DNA of 64,000 nucleotides from Solobacterium sp. (GTDB lineage: Bacteria; Bacillota_I; Bacilli_A; Erysipelotrichales; Erysipelotrichaceae): the NCBI GenBank assembly GCA_017459725.1, contig JAFUCL010000034.1:1-64000 (forward strand), written 5' to 3'. Below, piece after piece: positions 1 to 7,891 of the stretch. Numbering within the stretch: the stretch's first letter is position 1; each line of letters begins with the position of its first letter. Below the pieces are notes generated by a model, which saw only the letters and a list, made by a program, of their open reading frames with translations, made no database searches and had not been told where the DNA came from. The translations under genes were made by a program, and so were the position numbers.

Positions 1-3
1 CGA

Positions 4-33
4 TTGGCATAACCAGCTGAACAGCATTATAAT
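4..33 (+). promoter_or_regulatory. Candidate promoter of a short RNA
   Basis: TTGGCA (4-9), an 18-nt spacer and TATAAT (28-33) face right into a region with no reading frame, about 65 nt before a hairpin terminator. It may drive a short RNA or belong to something outside the window. Seen by eye only. Confidence 0.4.
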
Positions 34-98
34 ATGTTCGCTGATCAGGTAGGGCTAGTACTTGATTAGCACTTTTCATATCTCCATTTTACCAATTC

Positions 99-140
99 AA
101 AAGAGGCTATAACAGCTTTTCAACTGTTACAGCCTCTTTT
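99..140. terminator. Bidirectional terminator behind rpsD
   Basis: The inverted repeat AAAAGAGGCTRTAACAG with its complement has a short A/T-rich loop and ends in T runs on both strands. It lies just past the rpsD stop on the minus strand and also fits the end of a rightward transcript starting near base 40. Confidence 0.85.
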
Positions 141-148
141 AATCCGGA

Positions 149-751
149 CTAACGGTTGTAGTATTCGACGATGAGCGCTTCGTTGATTTCCTGGTTCAGT
201 TCGCTGCGTTCCGGAAGGCGGAGATATGTGCCTTTCTTGTTCTCTTTGTCTACTTCGACAAATGCCGGTGCAGTGTAATTGGACTCGAGGGATTCAGCGA
301 TCGGCTTCATGCTGCGTGCTTCTTCACGAACTGCAATAACGGAACCCGGTTTGATTTCAGCGGAAGGGATGTCGAGCTTCTTTCCGTTGACTTCAATGTG
401 TCCGTGTGTAACCAGCTGACGGGCAGCCTTGCGAGTTCTTGCGAAACCCATACGGTATACGAGATTGTCAAGTCTGGATTCGAGCATGATCAGGAAGTTT
501 GTACCTGCCATACCTTCAAGCTTCTGAGCCTTTTCGAATGTGTTGTAGAACTGACGTTCATTAACACCATACATGTTGCGGACTCTCTGCTTTTCGCGGA
601 GCTGTGTTCCGTAACCGCTCAGCTTGATGCGCTTTGTGGGGCCATGCTGACCCGGAGCATAAGTTCTCTTCTTAAGCTCTTCGCCGGTTTCCAGGACAGA
701 GAAGCTTAAGCGCCGTGCTTTCTTCCAAACCGGACCTGTGTAACGTGCCAT
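149..751 (-). CDS. rpsD: 30S ribosomal protein uS4
   Basis: Primary-binding 16S rRNA protein that nucleates 30S body assembly; in Bacillota it usually represses its own mRNA. The 200 residues match the family's usual length. It opens [14 protein letters not shown] with the N-terminal domain, and an S4 RNA-binding domain lies at about 90-150 ([33 protein letters not shown]). It ends in the family-typical [10 protein letters not shown]. The ATG follows an AAGGAGG Shine-Dalgarno at 763-769 (minus strand). It is a single-gene unit with its own promoter (931-960), a roughly 170-nt structured leader and a terminator. Divergent from ezrA, as in the B. subtilis rpsD/ezrA neighbourhood. Confidence 0.98.
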   Translation of the reverse strand: MARYTGPVWKKARRLSFSVLETGEELKKRTYAPGQHGPTKRIKLSGYGTQLREKQRVRNMYGVNERQFYNTFEKAQKLEGMAGTNFLIMLESRLDNLVYRMGFARTRKAARQLVTHGHIEVNGKKLDIPSAEIKPGSVIAVREEARSMKPIAESLESNYTAPAFVEVDKENKKGTYLRLPERSELNQEINEALIVEYYNR

Positions 752-756
752 GTTTT

Positions 757-924
757 TGTTTCCTCCTTAAAATCTATGGCCGAGAAACAATAACAGGTGC
801 AGATCATCATGCGGGGTGTTGTTATAATTCCGTTTCACTTATTGCAGCAAGTTACTCCGGCTGCAGACACCGTCTGTTAACAACGCCTGATGCATAAACT
901 CTGCAAGCTGCCATCATTAGACGC
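757..924 (-). promoter_or_regulatory. Structured 5' leader of rpsD (candidate S4 autoregulatory RNA)
   Basis: From the predicted start near 924 to the Shine-Dalgarno, the minus-strand RNA has two perfect pairings: TGCAGC with GCTGCA around an 11-nt loop, nested inside GTTGTTA with TAACAAC. Such a long folded leader before rpsD fits the S4-binding leaders known in Bacillota. Assignment to that family is inference. Confidence 0.5.
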
Positions 925-930
925 TTGAAT

Positions 931-960
931 AATATATCAAAGAAATAACCCGCAAGTCAA
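931..960 (-). promoter_or_regulatory. rpsD promoter
   Basis: On the minus strand: TTGACT (960-955), 18 nt, TATATT (936-931). Predicted start near 924. Confidence 0.7.
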
Positions 961-1001
961 TATTATTAGCTATAAACAGCGTTTTAAACAGGTCTATTCT
1001 G

Positions 1002-1010
1002 TGCTAGAAT
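1002..1010 (+). promoter_or_regulatory. ezrA promoter, extended -10
   Basis: TGCTAGAAT is an extended -10 at 1002-1010 with a weak T-rich -35 (TTTAAA) near 983. The predicted start is about 20 nt before the ezrA ATG. Confidence 0.55.
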
Positions 1011-1038
1011 AACTAAGAATACGAGAGGTAGAGTTGCA

Positions 1039-2769
1039 ATGGATAAAGTGCTGAAAATATTATCTGACCTTCGGGTGATTATAGCGATAGCGATTCTTGT
1101 GGTTTTGCTGCTGATCTGGTTTATTGTGCAGAAAATCAAGGGAAATCAGTATAAGAAACAGCTGCAGGAGCTTGAGGTGCGGTATAACGCAATCAAGAGT
1201 GTGCCGCTTTCTTTCAAGCTGAACAAAGCTGTGGCAATCAGCAGGGTTGATCCGGATGCAATGCAGAAGGTTGCCAAGACAAAGGATGACTTTGACAAGG
1301 CAGAAGCAAACCTGAAGCAGATCTCCCAGACACTTGCGGATGCCGAGGATGAGATCCTTGTCGGCAAGCTCAGCAAAGCCCGCAATGATCTGAATGACCT
1401 CAGAACCAGCATCAGTCTCGGTGAACAGCAGGTCAATGCACTGGATAAATTCCTGGATGAGATCCTTGAAAAGGAAACAGCGCAGAGACAGGAAGTAACG
1501 GAACTGAAGAATTCCTTCCGTGAACTGAAAGCCGAAGCAAATACCAAGAGTTCCCAGCTGTCCTATGTATGGCCGACCGTACAGTCCAACTTCTCCGATA
1601 TCGAGAAGATGTTCAGTGCGTTCGAAGAATGGATGTATGCTTCTGATTTCGGCAAAGCAAGTGCTGAGCTCAGCAACATCAAATCCTCCATGGGCAGACT
1701 GACGGAAACAGTACACAATCTGCCGACTCTGCTGCAGGACGCAAGAGGCGTCGTTCCGAAGATGGCAGAAGTGCTGCACCAGGATTACAGTACCAACCGT
1801 GACCGCGGTGTATATCTGAAGCATCTCGAAGTTGAGAAGAATCTCAGCGCCATTACAGGCAACCTCAAGATGGATCTTGAAAACCTGAAAGCATGCGATC
1901 CGACCGGTGTCGCCGATCATCTTGCGGACTACAAGAAGCGCATTGCCCAGATGGACGCGGCTGTCAAGAAGGAATCCGACAGCTTCGATCAGCTGCAGCA
2001 GCTGCAGCAGGAGACCACCAAGCTCTTCACCGAAGCTTCTGCAAATGCTTCCTATGTACAGGATCAGTACGAGAAGATGAGCGTCAGATTCGGTCTTGAA
2101 GGTCTCGATGAAGAAATCGCGGCAGGCAAGGAATCTCTGGAGAAGATCACAAAGGACAAGCCTGATCTTGATGAGATGCTGACAAGCGGCAAGTATCCGT
2201 CCAGCGAACTGCTGATCCGTTTCCAGGAACTCGGACAGAACCTCACTGAAACAAACAATGCTTTCCGTGAGATGAAGACAAAGATCGACAGTGCAAGCGG
2301 TGATGAAGACCGTGCGAAGAAGCAGCTTGTCAAACTGCAGGTCATCATGAACCAGATGCAGGTCAGTATCCGCAAGTACAAGCTTCCTTCCATCAGTGCA
2401 CAGTATGAAGAGGATATGAGCAGGGCAAACAACTATATCCACAGTCTTGAAGGTCTGATTGGTGAAACACCGCTCAATGTCCAGCTTCTGAATACAACCC
2501 TGAAGGAAGCCATCGATTTCATCTATAAGCTGTACAACAATGTCAACAATGTCGTCGGAGCTGTTGTGATGGTTGAGAATACGATCGTATTCGGCAACCG
2601 TTACCGTTCGACATACGCTGACATCGACAGTGAACTCACACGTTCGGAACTCTGCTTCCGCAATGGTGAATATACAAAGGCTCTGACAACGGCAATCGCT
2701 ACGATTGAGAAGATTCATCCGGGCAACTACGAGAAGATGGTTAAGGAGAATGCCAAGGGTGGCGAATAG
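1039..2769 (+). CDS. ezrA: Septation ring formation regulator EzrA
   Basis: Membrane-anchored negative regulator of FtsZ ring assembly that also links division to PBP positioning in Bacillota. The 576-residue length is typical. One N-terminal transmembrane segment (about residues 12-32, very hydrophobic, ending FIVQKIKG) is followed by an almost continuous helical spectrin-like coiled coil to the C-terminus. The ATG is preceded by GAGAGGTAGAG. It is the first gene of an operon with the cysteine desulfurase and thiI, whose starts overlap upstream stops. This gene order is conserved in Bacillus and supports the call. Confidence 0.93.
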   Translation: MDKVLKILSDLRVIIAIAILVVLLLIWFIVQKIKGNQYKKQLQELEVRYNAIKSVPLSFKLNKAVAISRVDPDAMQKVAKTKDDFDKAEANLKQISQTLADAEDEILVGKLSKARNDLNDLRTSISLGEQQVNALDKFLDEILEKETAQRQEVTELKNSFRELKAEANTKSSQLSYVWPTVQSNFSDIEKMFSAFEEWMYASDFGKASAELSNIKSSMGRLTETVHNLPTLLQDARGVVPKMAEVLHQDYSTNRDRGVYLKHLEVEKNLSAITGNLKMDLENLKACDPTGVADHLADYKKRIAQMDAAVKKESDSFDQLQQLQQETTKLFTEASANASYVQDQYEKMSVRFGLEGLDEEIAAGKESLEKITKDKPDLDEMLTSGKYPSSELLIRFQELGQNLTETNNAFREMKTKIDSASGDEDRAKKQLVKLQVIMNQMQVSIRKYKLPSISAQYEEDMSRANNYIHSLEGLIGETPLNVQLLNTTLKEAIDFIYKLYNNVNNVVGAVVMVENTIVFGNRYRSTYADIDSELTRSELCFRNGEYTKALTTAIATIEKIHPGNYEKMVKENAKGGE

Positions 2770-3895
2770 AGTCTACTTCGACCATGCCAGTACGACGGAA
2801 GTTGATCCGGGAGTTTTGAAGGTCTATACGGAGCTGCTGCAGAAGTATTACGTAAACAGTGAGTCTCTGTATGACGAAGGCACTGAGATCAGCAGAATGA
2901 TGGAAAAAGCCCGGAGTGCAGCTGCCGGGCTTTTGGGTGTTCACGCCGATGAAATCATCTTCACATCAGGCGCGAGCGAAGCAAATTCCGAGGCAATCAA
3001 AGGCACCTGCTTTGCCTGTCCGGGAAAGAAGCATATTATTACGACGGCAATCGAGCATTCCTCGGTTATGAATGCATGCCGGCAGATGGAACAGGTATTC
3101 GGGTATGATGTGACATACCTGCCTGTTACAGAGGAAGGAACCGTACGGGTGCATGACGTGGAGAAGGCGCTGCGCGATGACACCGCGGTTGTTTCAATCA
3201 TGTATGTGAACAATGAAACGGGTGCCGTGAATCCGGTTGCTGAAATCAAGGAAATCGTCAAGAAGAAATCACATGCTTACTTCCATACGGATATCACCCA
3301 GGCCATCGGCAAGATTCCCGTTGATCTCGATATGGTGGATATGGCATCCATGTCTGCGCACAAGATACACGGCCTGAAGGGAAGCGGGGTTCTGGTCCGT
3401 AAGAAGCATGTACCGATGGTACCGCTGATCAGCGGCGGTGAGCAGGAATACGGCTACCGCGGAGGCACCAGCAATGCCGTCGTAAACATGGTCTTTGCAA
3501 GAACACTGCGCACGGCTCTGGAAAATGAAAAGAAGTACGGTGCATATATTAAGGATCTGCAGGCGCACCTCCTGAGCGGTCTTAAGACCATACCTGGTGT
3601 GCTGATCAACAGTCCGGAAAACAACTGCGGATGCGTCATCAACTTCTCTTATGAGGAGATACCGAGTGAGGTTATGCAGAATGCGCTGAACAGAGCAGGC
3701 TTCATGGTTTCCGCAAGGAGCACATGCGAGAGTCACAGTGACAATCCCAGCTATGTTCTGCAGGCAATGGGATTTTCCGACAAGCGTGCTTCCTCCTGCA
3801 TACGCATCAGTCTTGCGCATACCAATACAAAAGAAGAAGCAGACAGGTTTGTGTCTGCACTGAAGGAGATTATCAGTCACTATGGGAAGATATGA
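2759..3895 (+). CDS. Cysteine desulfurase (NifS/IscS family), sulfur donor for ThiI
   Basis: PLP enzyme converting cysteine to alanine and an enzyme-bound persulfide. Visible are the N-terminal VYFDHASTT motif, the PLP lysine K202 in SMSAHKIHGLKG, and the persulfide-forming C323 in SARSTCESHS. I chose GTG at 2759, ten nt after AAGGAG (2743-2748), which overlaps the ezrA stop by 11 nt; ATG at 2750 is the alternative. Length (378 aa) is normal. The 14-nt overlap with thiI makes it the likely dedicated sulfur donor for tRNA 4-thiouridine, like B. subtilis NifZ, rather than a general Fe-S desulfurase. That partner assignment is inference from context. Confidence 0.9.
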   Translation: MANRVYFDHASTTEVDPGVLKVYTELLQKYYVNSESLYDEGTEISRMMEKARSAAAGLLGVHADEIIFTSGASEANSEAIKGTCFACPGKKHIITTAIEHSSVMNACRQMEQVFGYDVTYLPVTEEGTVRVHDVEKALRDDTAVVSIMYVNNETGAVNPVAEIKEIVKKKSHAYFHTDITQAIGKIPVDLDMVDMASMSAHKIHGLKGSGVLVRKKHVPMVPLISGGEQEYGYRGGTSNAVVNMVFARTLRTALENEKKYGAYIKDLQAHLLSGLKTIPGVLINSPENNCGCVINFSYEEIPSEVMQNALNRAGFMVSARSTCESHSDNPSYVLQAMGFSDKRASSCIRISLAHTNTKEEADRFVSALKEIISHYGKI

Positions 3896-5069
3896 TACTG
3901 TACTGATCAGGTATGGGGAACTGAGTACAAAGGGCAAGAACCGTAAGGACTTTATACGGAAGCTGTATCAGAACATTCAGCGTATTCTTGCGGATTTCCC
4001 CAATCTTGCATACCGCCGCACACATGACAGAATCTACATCCGGCTTACCGATGAAGATCCTGATATTATCAGGGAGAGACTGCAGAAGGTATTCGGAATC
4101 AGTTCATTCTCGTTTACGGAGAAGGTTCCGAGTGATCTTGAGGAGATCAAGAAAACATGTCTTGCGATTGCACAGGAGAGCGGCAAAAAGACATTCAAGA
4201 TCATCACCAGAAGACATGACAAGACATTCCCGCTGAACAGTGACGGCATCAACAGAGCGGTTGCCGGAGAGATTCTGCGGAATACGGATCTGAAGGTGGA
4301 TGTGCATGAACCGGAACTGCCAATCCAGATTGAGGTACAGCAGAACGATACATACATTACATCGGAAAAGATACCCGGTGCCGGCGGTTATCCGGCAGGC
4401 ATCAACGGCAAGGTATTGTTAATGCTTTCGGGCGGTATCGATTCACCGGTGGCAGCGTATGAGCTGATCAAGAGAGGTCTTGAGGTGGAAGCGGTGCACT
4501 TTGCTTCACCGCCGTATACCTCGGAGAATGCACGGCAGAAGGTGATGGATCTTGCGTCAATGGTAAGCATTTACCAGGGCGAGATGAAGGTCCATATCAT
4601 CAACTTCACCGATCTGCAGCTGGAAATATACAAAACGGCAGGGGATCCCTATGCCATTACCCTGATGCGGCGCATGATGTTCAGAATCGCCCAGGAAGTG
4701 GCACAGCGTAACAACTGTTTGGCAATCGGAACCGGTGAAAGCATCGGCCAGGTGGCTTCCCAGACTCTGGAAAGCATTGCCTGCATCAACAGTGTTGTCT
4801 CCATCCCTGTGATACGTCCGCTCGTCTGCATGGACAAAGTCGAAATCATTGATCTGGCCAAGAAGATCGGCACCTATGAGACGTCTATTCAGCCGTTTGA
4901 AGACTGCTGCACAATCTTTGATCCGAAGAATCCCGTTACTAAGCCGACGATCAAGCGTGCGGAAGAGTATGAAGCCAGATTTGATTATGAATCCATGATT
5001 GCCGACTGTCTTGAAAACGAGATAATCAGTACGGCAGGACCCGAAACGGAAGCCGAAGAATTTCTTTAA
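3882..5069 (+). CDS. thiI: tRNA 4-thiouridine synthetase ThiI
   Basis: Adenylates U8 of tRNA and transfers sulfur from the desulfurase persulfide; in some bacteria also feeds thiamine thiazole synthesis. An N-terminal ferredoxin-like part opens with LIRYGELSTKGKNR. A THUMP domain lies at about 60-165, and the PP-loop ATP pyrophosphatase motif SGGIDSPVAAYEL at about 182-194. The conserved FEDCCTIF motif is near residue 345. The 395 residues show no C-terminal rhodanese domain, as is usual for Bacillota ThiI. The start overlaps the desulfurase end by 14 nt, indicating translational coupling. Confidence 0.95.
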   Translation: MGRYDTVLIRYGELSTKGKNRKDFIRKLYQNIQRILADFPNLAYRRTHDRIYIRLTDEDPDIIRERLQKVFGISSFSFTEKVPSDLEEIKKTCLAIAQESGKKTFKIITRRHDKTFPLNSDGINRAVAGEILRNTDLKVDVHEPELPIQIEVQQNDTYITSEKIPGAGGYPAGINGKVLLMLSGGIDSPVAAYELIKRGLEVEAVHFASPPYTSENARQKVMDLASMVSIYQGEMKVHIINFTDLQLEIYKTAGDPYAITLMRRMMFRIAQEVAQRNNCLAIGTGESIGQVASQTLESIACINSVVSIPVIRPLVCMDKVEIIDLAKKIGTYETSIQPFEDCCTIFDPKNPVTKPTIKRAEEYEARFDYESMIADCLENEIISTAGPETEAEEFL

Positions 5070-5084
5070 TACCGGAGGTGCTAT

Positions 5085-5330
5085 ATGGGCTTATTTCACA
5101 AGAGAAACCCGAAGATCAACAGCAGGTTCAGAGAACTGTTTGACAACGGTGTAAACGAAACGGAAAGTGAATTCCTTGACAGTATGAATGAAGTTGTCCG
5201 TATGGTTGAATACGATACGGAATATACGACAAACGACAAGCTGAAGATCTATGAACTGATGTCACAGCTGTGCAACTGTTCTTCTTCAGACCGTCATAAG
5301 TTTGCAAGAAAGCTTAAAAGAATTCTATAA
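5085..5330 (+). CDS. Small protein of unknown function after thiI
   Basis: 81-residue soluble, charged protein. A good GGAGGTG Shine-Dalgarno precedes the ATG, and a terminator immediately follows the stop, so it is very probably expressed as the last gene of the ezrA-desulfurase-thiI operon. It is predicted helical with an acidic middle and a basic C-terminus (ARKLKRIL). A Cys-x-Cys pair (LCNCSSS, near residues 68-70) is its only conspicuous motif. I do not recognise a family. Its position suggests, but does not show, a link to sulfur relay. Confidence 0.75.
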   Translation: MGLFHKRNPKINSRFRELFDNGVNETESEFLDSMNEVVRMVEYDTEYTTNDKLKIYELMSQLCNCSSSDRHKFARKLKRIL

Positions 5331-5354
5331 AAAAGGCCGCGTGGCCTTTTTATT
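5329..5354. terminator. Bidirectional terminator between convergent genes
   Basis: AAAAAGGCC-GCGT-GGCCTTTTT is a symmetric hairpin with U tracts on both strands. It serves the thiI operon and the convergent metallophosphoesterase gene, whose stop lies inside it. Confidence 0.9.
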
Positions 5355-6222
5355 TTGAAGTGTCTGTTATGGAGCGGTGTTCAAGCCGGTAGAGTACGAT
5401 TTCCGCATTGGCCAGGAAACGCACATCACGGATCTCCGTGCCCGTGCCGTTGGTGATATCCAGGGTGAAGGCACCGTTTACGGTATACTTGCCGCGGATA
5501 TATGTGGTGGCTCCGGGCGGTGTATACAGGGCTCCGAATCCCCAGTATGCCTGGCCGCCGTGACTGTGTCCGGCAAGTGCATATTTGGTAAGATCGGTAG
5601 GGAACTGGGCTGCTGTATCCGGCGTATGGCATACTGCAATTGCGTAGGATGTGCGCGATACATTGGCAAAGGCCGTGGTGATATCGGCATATCCGTTTAC
5701 ACCGTTGTCGACTCCGACCAGCACGATTGCCTGTGATCCCTGGTTGCGCAGGGAGATGCTGCGGTTGTTCAGCAGTTCGAATTCGCCGTCATACAGGGCT
5801 TCTTCCACGCGTTTGGTCAGGGTTACATCCTTGCGGTCCGCATCACCCATGACAGCGAATTTGCCAAGCGGCGCATTGATTCGCTTTAGACCCGTGGAGA
5901 TTTCCTTCTTCATGGCTTCATCCATGACCGTTACTTCATCCGCAACAAGATCTCCGCCGAATACCACAATATCCGGAGACAGACCGTTGATTGCCGTGAC
6001 AAGTCTGGAAAGCCTTGCACTGTCCATGAATGCACCGTAATCCAGATCGGAGAAGTACAGCACGGAAATATCATTCATCTGTTCGGGAATATATATGGAA
6101 GATAGGGTTTCATAACGTACGGTGAAGCGCTTCGGTGCCGAGAAGAAAGCATCATATGTCAATGCCGCAATCGTTACGGCAAGTATCAGTGAAATGGCGA
6201 TGATTTTCCTGAGAATCTTCAT
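5350..6222 (-). CDS. Membrane-anchored metallophosphoesterase-like protein with altered motifs
   Basis: 290 residues with an N-terminal membrane anchor (about 6-25) and an external calcineurin-like phosphoesterase domain related to the YkuE/YaeI group. The motifs are in order but altered. Motif I is D59-L-D61 where DxH is usual; motif II is GGD (D91); motif III is GDAD (126-129) instead of GNHD. Motif IV H199 (CHTPD) and motif V GHSH (218-221) are intact. Metal ligands could persist through the Asp replacements, but the catalytic motif III histidine is gone. The ATG at 6222 follows GGAAGA; the upstream open frame runs through the neighbour's promoter. Divergent from the HAD-like gene, 81 nt apart. 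Function unknown. Confidence 0.8.
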   Translation of the reverse strand: MKILRKIIAISLILAVTIAALTYDAFFSAPKRFTVRYETLSSIYIPEQMNDISVLYFSDLDYGAFMDSARLSRLVTAINGLSPDIVVFGGDLVADEVTVMDEAMKKEISTGLKRINAPLGKFAVMGDADRKDVTLTKRVEEALYDGEFELLNNRSISLRNQGSQAIVLVGVDNGVNGYADITTAFANVSRTSYAIAVCHTPDTAAQFPTDLTKYALAGHSHGGQAYWGFGALYTPPGATTYIRGKYTVNGAFTLDITNGTGTEIRDVRFLANAEIVLYRLEHRSITDTSK

Positions 6223-6246
6223 TTGTCTTCCTTTTCCATAAGCAAT

Positions 6247-6255
6247 ATCATAACA
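6247..6255 (-). promoter_or_regulatory. Promoter of the metallophosphoesterase-like gene
   Basis: Minus-strand extended -10 TGTTATGAT with no clear -35. It is back to back with the HAD gene promoter. Confidence 0.5.
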
Positions 6256-6275
6256 CAACAGGCAATGACCATATA

Positions 6276-6284
6276 TGTTATAAT
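6276..6284 (+). promoter_or_regulatory. Promoter of the HAD-like gene
   Basis: Extended -10 TGTTATAAT at 6276-6284. The predicted start near 6291 would leave a leader of about 13 nt that begins with the GGAGGTGG Shine-Dalgarno. Confidence 0.6.
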
Positions 6285-6303
6285 TCGGCGGGAGGTGGAA
6301 CTG

Positions 6304-7065
6304 ATGCTGTCTGATGCATGGCTGATTGCTGCTTCTGCTCTTCTTGATGACAAGGGGAAACCGCGCAGTGAAGCAATACTGTTTCTTGATGCGCTCCGCC
6401 AGTACAGAAAACCGTTTGCTGTACTGACGAATCAATCCGTATTTTCCAGGGATGCATTATGTGCCCGCTACAACGATGCCGGTTTTCATCTGAAACCGTC
6501 TTCTTTCTATACATCCATCATGGCTGCCATTGATTATGCGCACAGTCAGAAACCTGACGCAAAGACAGCCGGATATATCGGTTCACATGCAATGCGTGAT
6601 CTGCTCCGTTCCGCCGGGTATGCGGTTGATATGAACAAGGCAGACTGGGTCTTTGCCGGTACCGACCGCAATGCACAGTACAATGACTACTGCTATGCGC
6701 TGCGTCTGATCATGGGCGGTGCACAGCTGATTGCGGCTGATCTTGCACCTGCGGATCATATAGATGATACCGTGCTTATCGGTACGGGGGCCGTTGTCCG
6801 TATGCTGGAAGAAGCTTCAGGGATGAAGGCAATCAATGCCGGGTTCCCCTCAGAGATATTTGTCAGCAGGGCTCTCAAGTATCTCGGTACGGATGCGGAG
6901 GATACTGTATTTATCGGTACGGATCCTGCCGGTGAGATTGCGGCTGCTTCAAAGGCCGGCGTCAGAACGGCATGGATTACCGGACTCAATGAGGATGCCG
7001 ACGTCTTTGAAAGCGAAGTGCGTCCTACATATCTGTTTGAAAGTTTTACAGGTTTACTGCGCTGA
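6304..7065 (+). CDS. HAD-fold, NagD-like protein lacking catalytic residues (pseudo-phosphatase)
   Basis: 253 residues that can be followed along the whole NagD-type HAD fold (core plus C2-type cap), but every catalytic position is changed. The nucleophile motif DxDG is A9-A10-S11-A12. Motif II T42-N43 is kept. The motif III lysine (GKP in NagD) is F181. Motif IV GDxxxTD reads G205-T-D-P-A-G-E211. The frame is intact with a strong Shine-Dalgarno (GGAGGTGG) 7 nt before the ATG, so this is a maintained gene, not decay. I infer a binding or regulatory role rather than phosphatase activity. The stop overlaps the convergent hydrolase gene by 12 nt. Alignment was done by eye against E. coli NagD from memory. 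Confidence 0.8.
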   Translation: MLSDAWLIAASALLDDKGKPRSEAILFLDALRQYRKPFAVLTNQSVFSRDALCARYNDAGFHLKPSSFYTSIMAAIDYAHSQKPDAKTAGYIGSHAMRDLLRSAGYAVDMNKADWVFAGTDRNAQYNDYCYALRLIMGGAQLIAADLAPADHIDDTVLIGTGAVVRMLEEASGMKAINAGFPSEIFVSRALKYLGTDAEDTVFIGTDPAGEIAAASKAGVRTAWITGLNEDADVFESEVRPTYLFESFTGLLR

Positions 7066-7776
7066 GTTCTCCTGGCAGGCGTTGATCAGCCAGCGGATCA
7101 GCTCAACATGTTTTTCATCATGAACAAGTCTTTCCGGATGCCACTGCACCGCAAGGACCTGTTCTTTTTCTACGCCTTCAATGATGCCGTCTTCGCTGTA
7201 TGCGGAAACAGTCAGGGAAGGGGCAGGATCCTTGATGGCCTGGTGGTGATAGGAATTGACGGTATGCGTATCACCGAATATATCGTGCAGAACGGTATCT
7301 TCGCAGAATGTGCATGAATGGGCTGTCTCACCGGCTCCGCGGGGCGGATCCATGTTTCTCTGGTTGTGTTCAACCGTTGTGTGAAGGTCACTCGGGATAT
7401 CTTGATACAGGGTGCCGCCTTCAGCTACATTGATGACCTGAATGCCGCGGCAGATACCGAGCACAGGTTTATGGGCACGCCGGAAGGCATGGTACAGCAG
7501 CATGTCACTGGAATCGACATCAGCCTCCGGAAGAGAGCTGTGGGTATTCTCTTCACCGTAGTAGGCAGGATCAATGTCCTCACCGCCTGTGATCACAAGA
7601 CCGTCCAGGGCAGCCGCAATATCATCTGCTGTTTCTTCGGTAACGGTGCCGAGCATAACCGGAATGCCTCCGCCCAGCCCGACATACTGGAAATAACTTT
7701 CATTGTTATAGAATCTTCTGGTATCGGTATTGAATACACTGCACCGTTCGGTCAGACCAATCAGCATTTTTCTCAT
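7054..7776 (-). CDS. Gamma-glutamyl hydrolase, peptidase C26 / class-I glutamine amidotransferase-like (PuuD-like)
   Basis: 240-residue cytoplasmic hydrolase of the gamma-glutamyl-GABA hydrolase group. The nucleophile cysteine sits in GICRGIQVINVAEGG, and the His-Glu pair of the triad in VQWHPERL near the C-terminus. The opening MRKMLIGLTER and the DGLVITGGEDIDP segment are typical. GAGGTG lies 7 nt before the chosen ATG; the open frame extends 14 codons further up without a ribosome site. No polyamine or GABA genes lie nearby, so the substrate is unknown. Confidence 0.85.
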   Translation of the reverse strand: MRKMLIGLTERCSVFNTDTRRFYNNESYFQYVGLGGGIPVMLGTVTEETADDIAAALDGLVITGGEDIDPAYYGEENTHSSLPEADVDSSDMLLYHAFRRAHKPVLGICRGIQVINVAEGGTLYQDIPSDLHTTVEHNQRNMDPPRGAGETAHSCTFCEDTVLHDIFGDTHTVNSYHHQAIKDPAPSLTVSAYSEDGIIEGVEKEQVLAVQWHPERLVHDEKHVELIRWLINACQENSAQ

Positions 7777-7891
7777 ATAAATCACCTCGTTAAGCTGAAT
7801 TCTATCATATACGGGCATGTGTGTGGTACTCTGTCTGTTTGCCTGTTAATTTGTAAGATGGTAAGATGTTTTAGAACATCGTCGGAGGATT

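Noticed and set aside
1060-2718. 552-codon open frame antisense to ezrA
   Set aside because: It mirrors the codon structure of ezrA, has no ribosome site and encodes a Cys/Leu-rich sequence unlike any protein family. A shadow frame.
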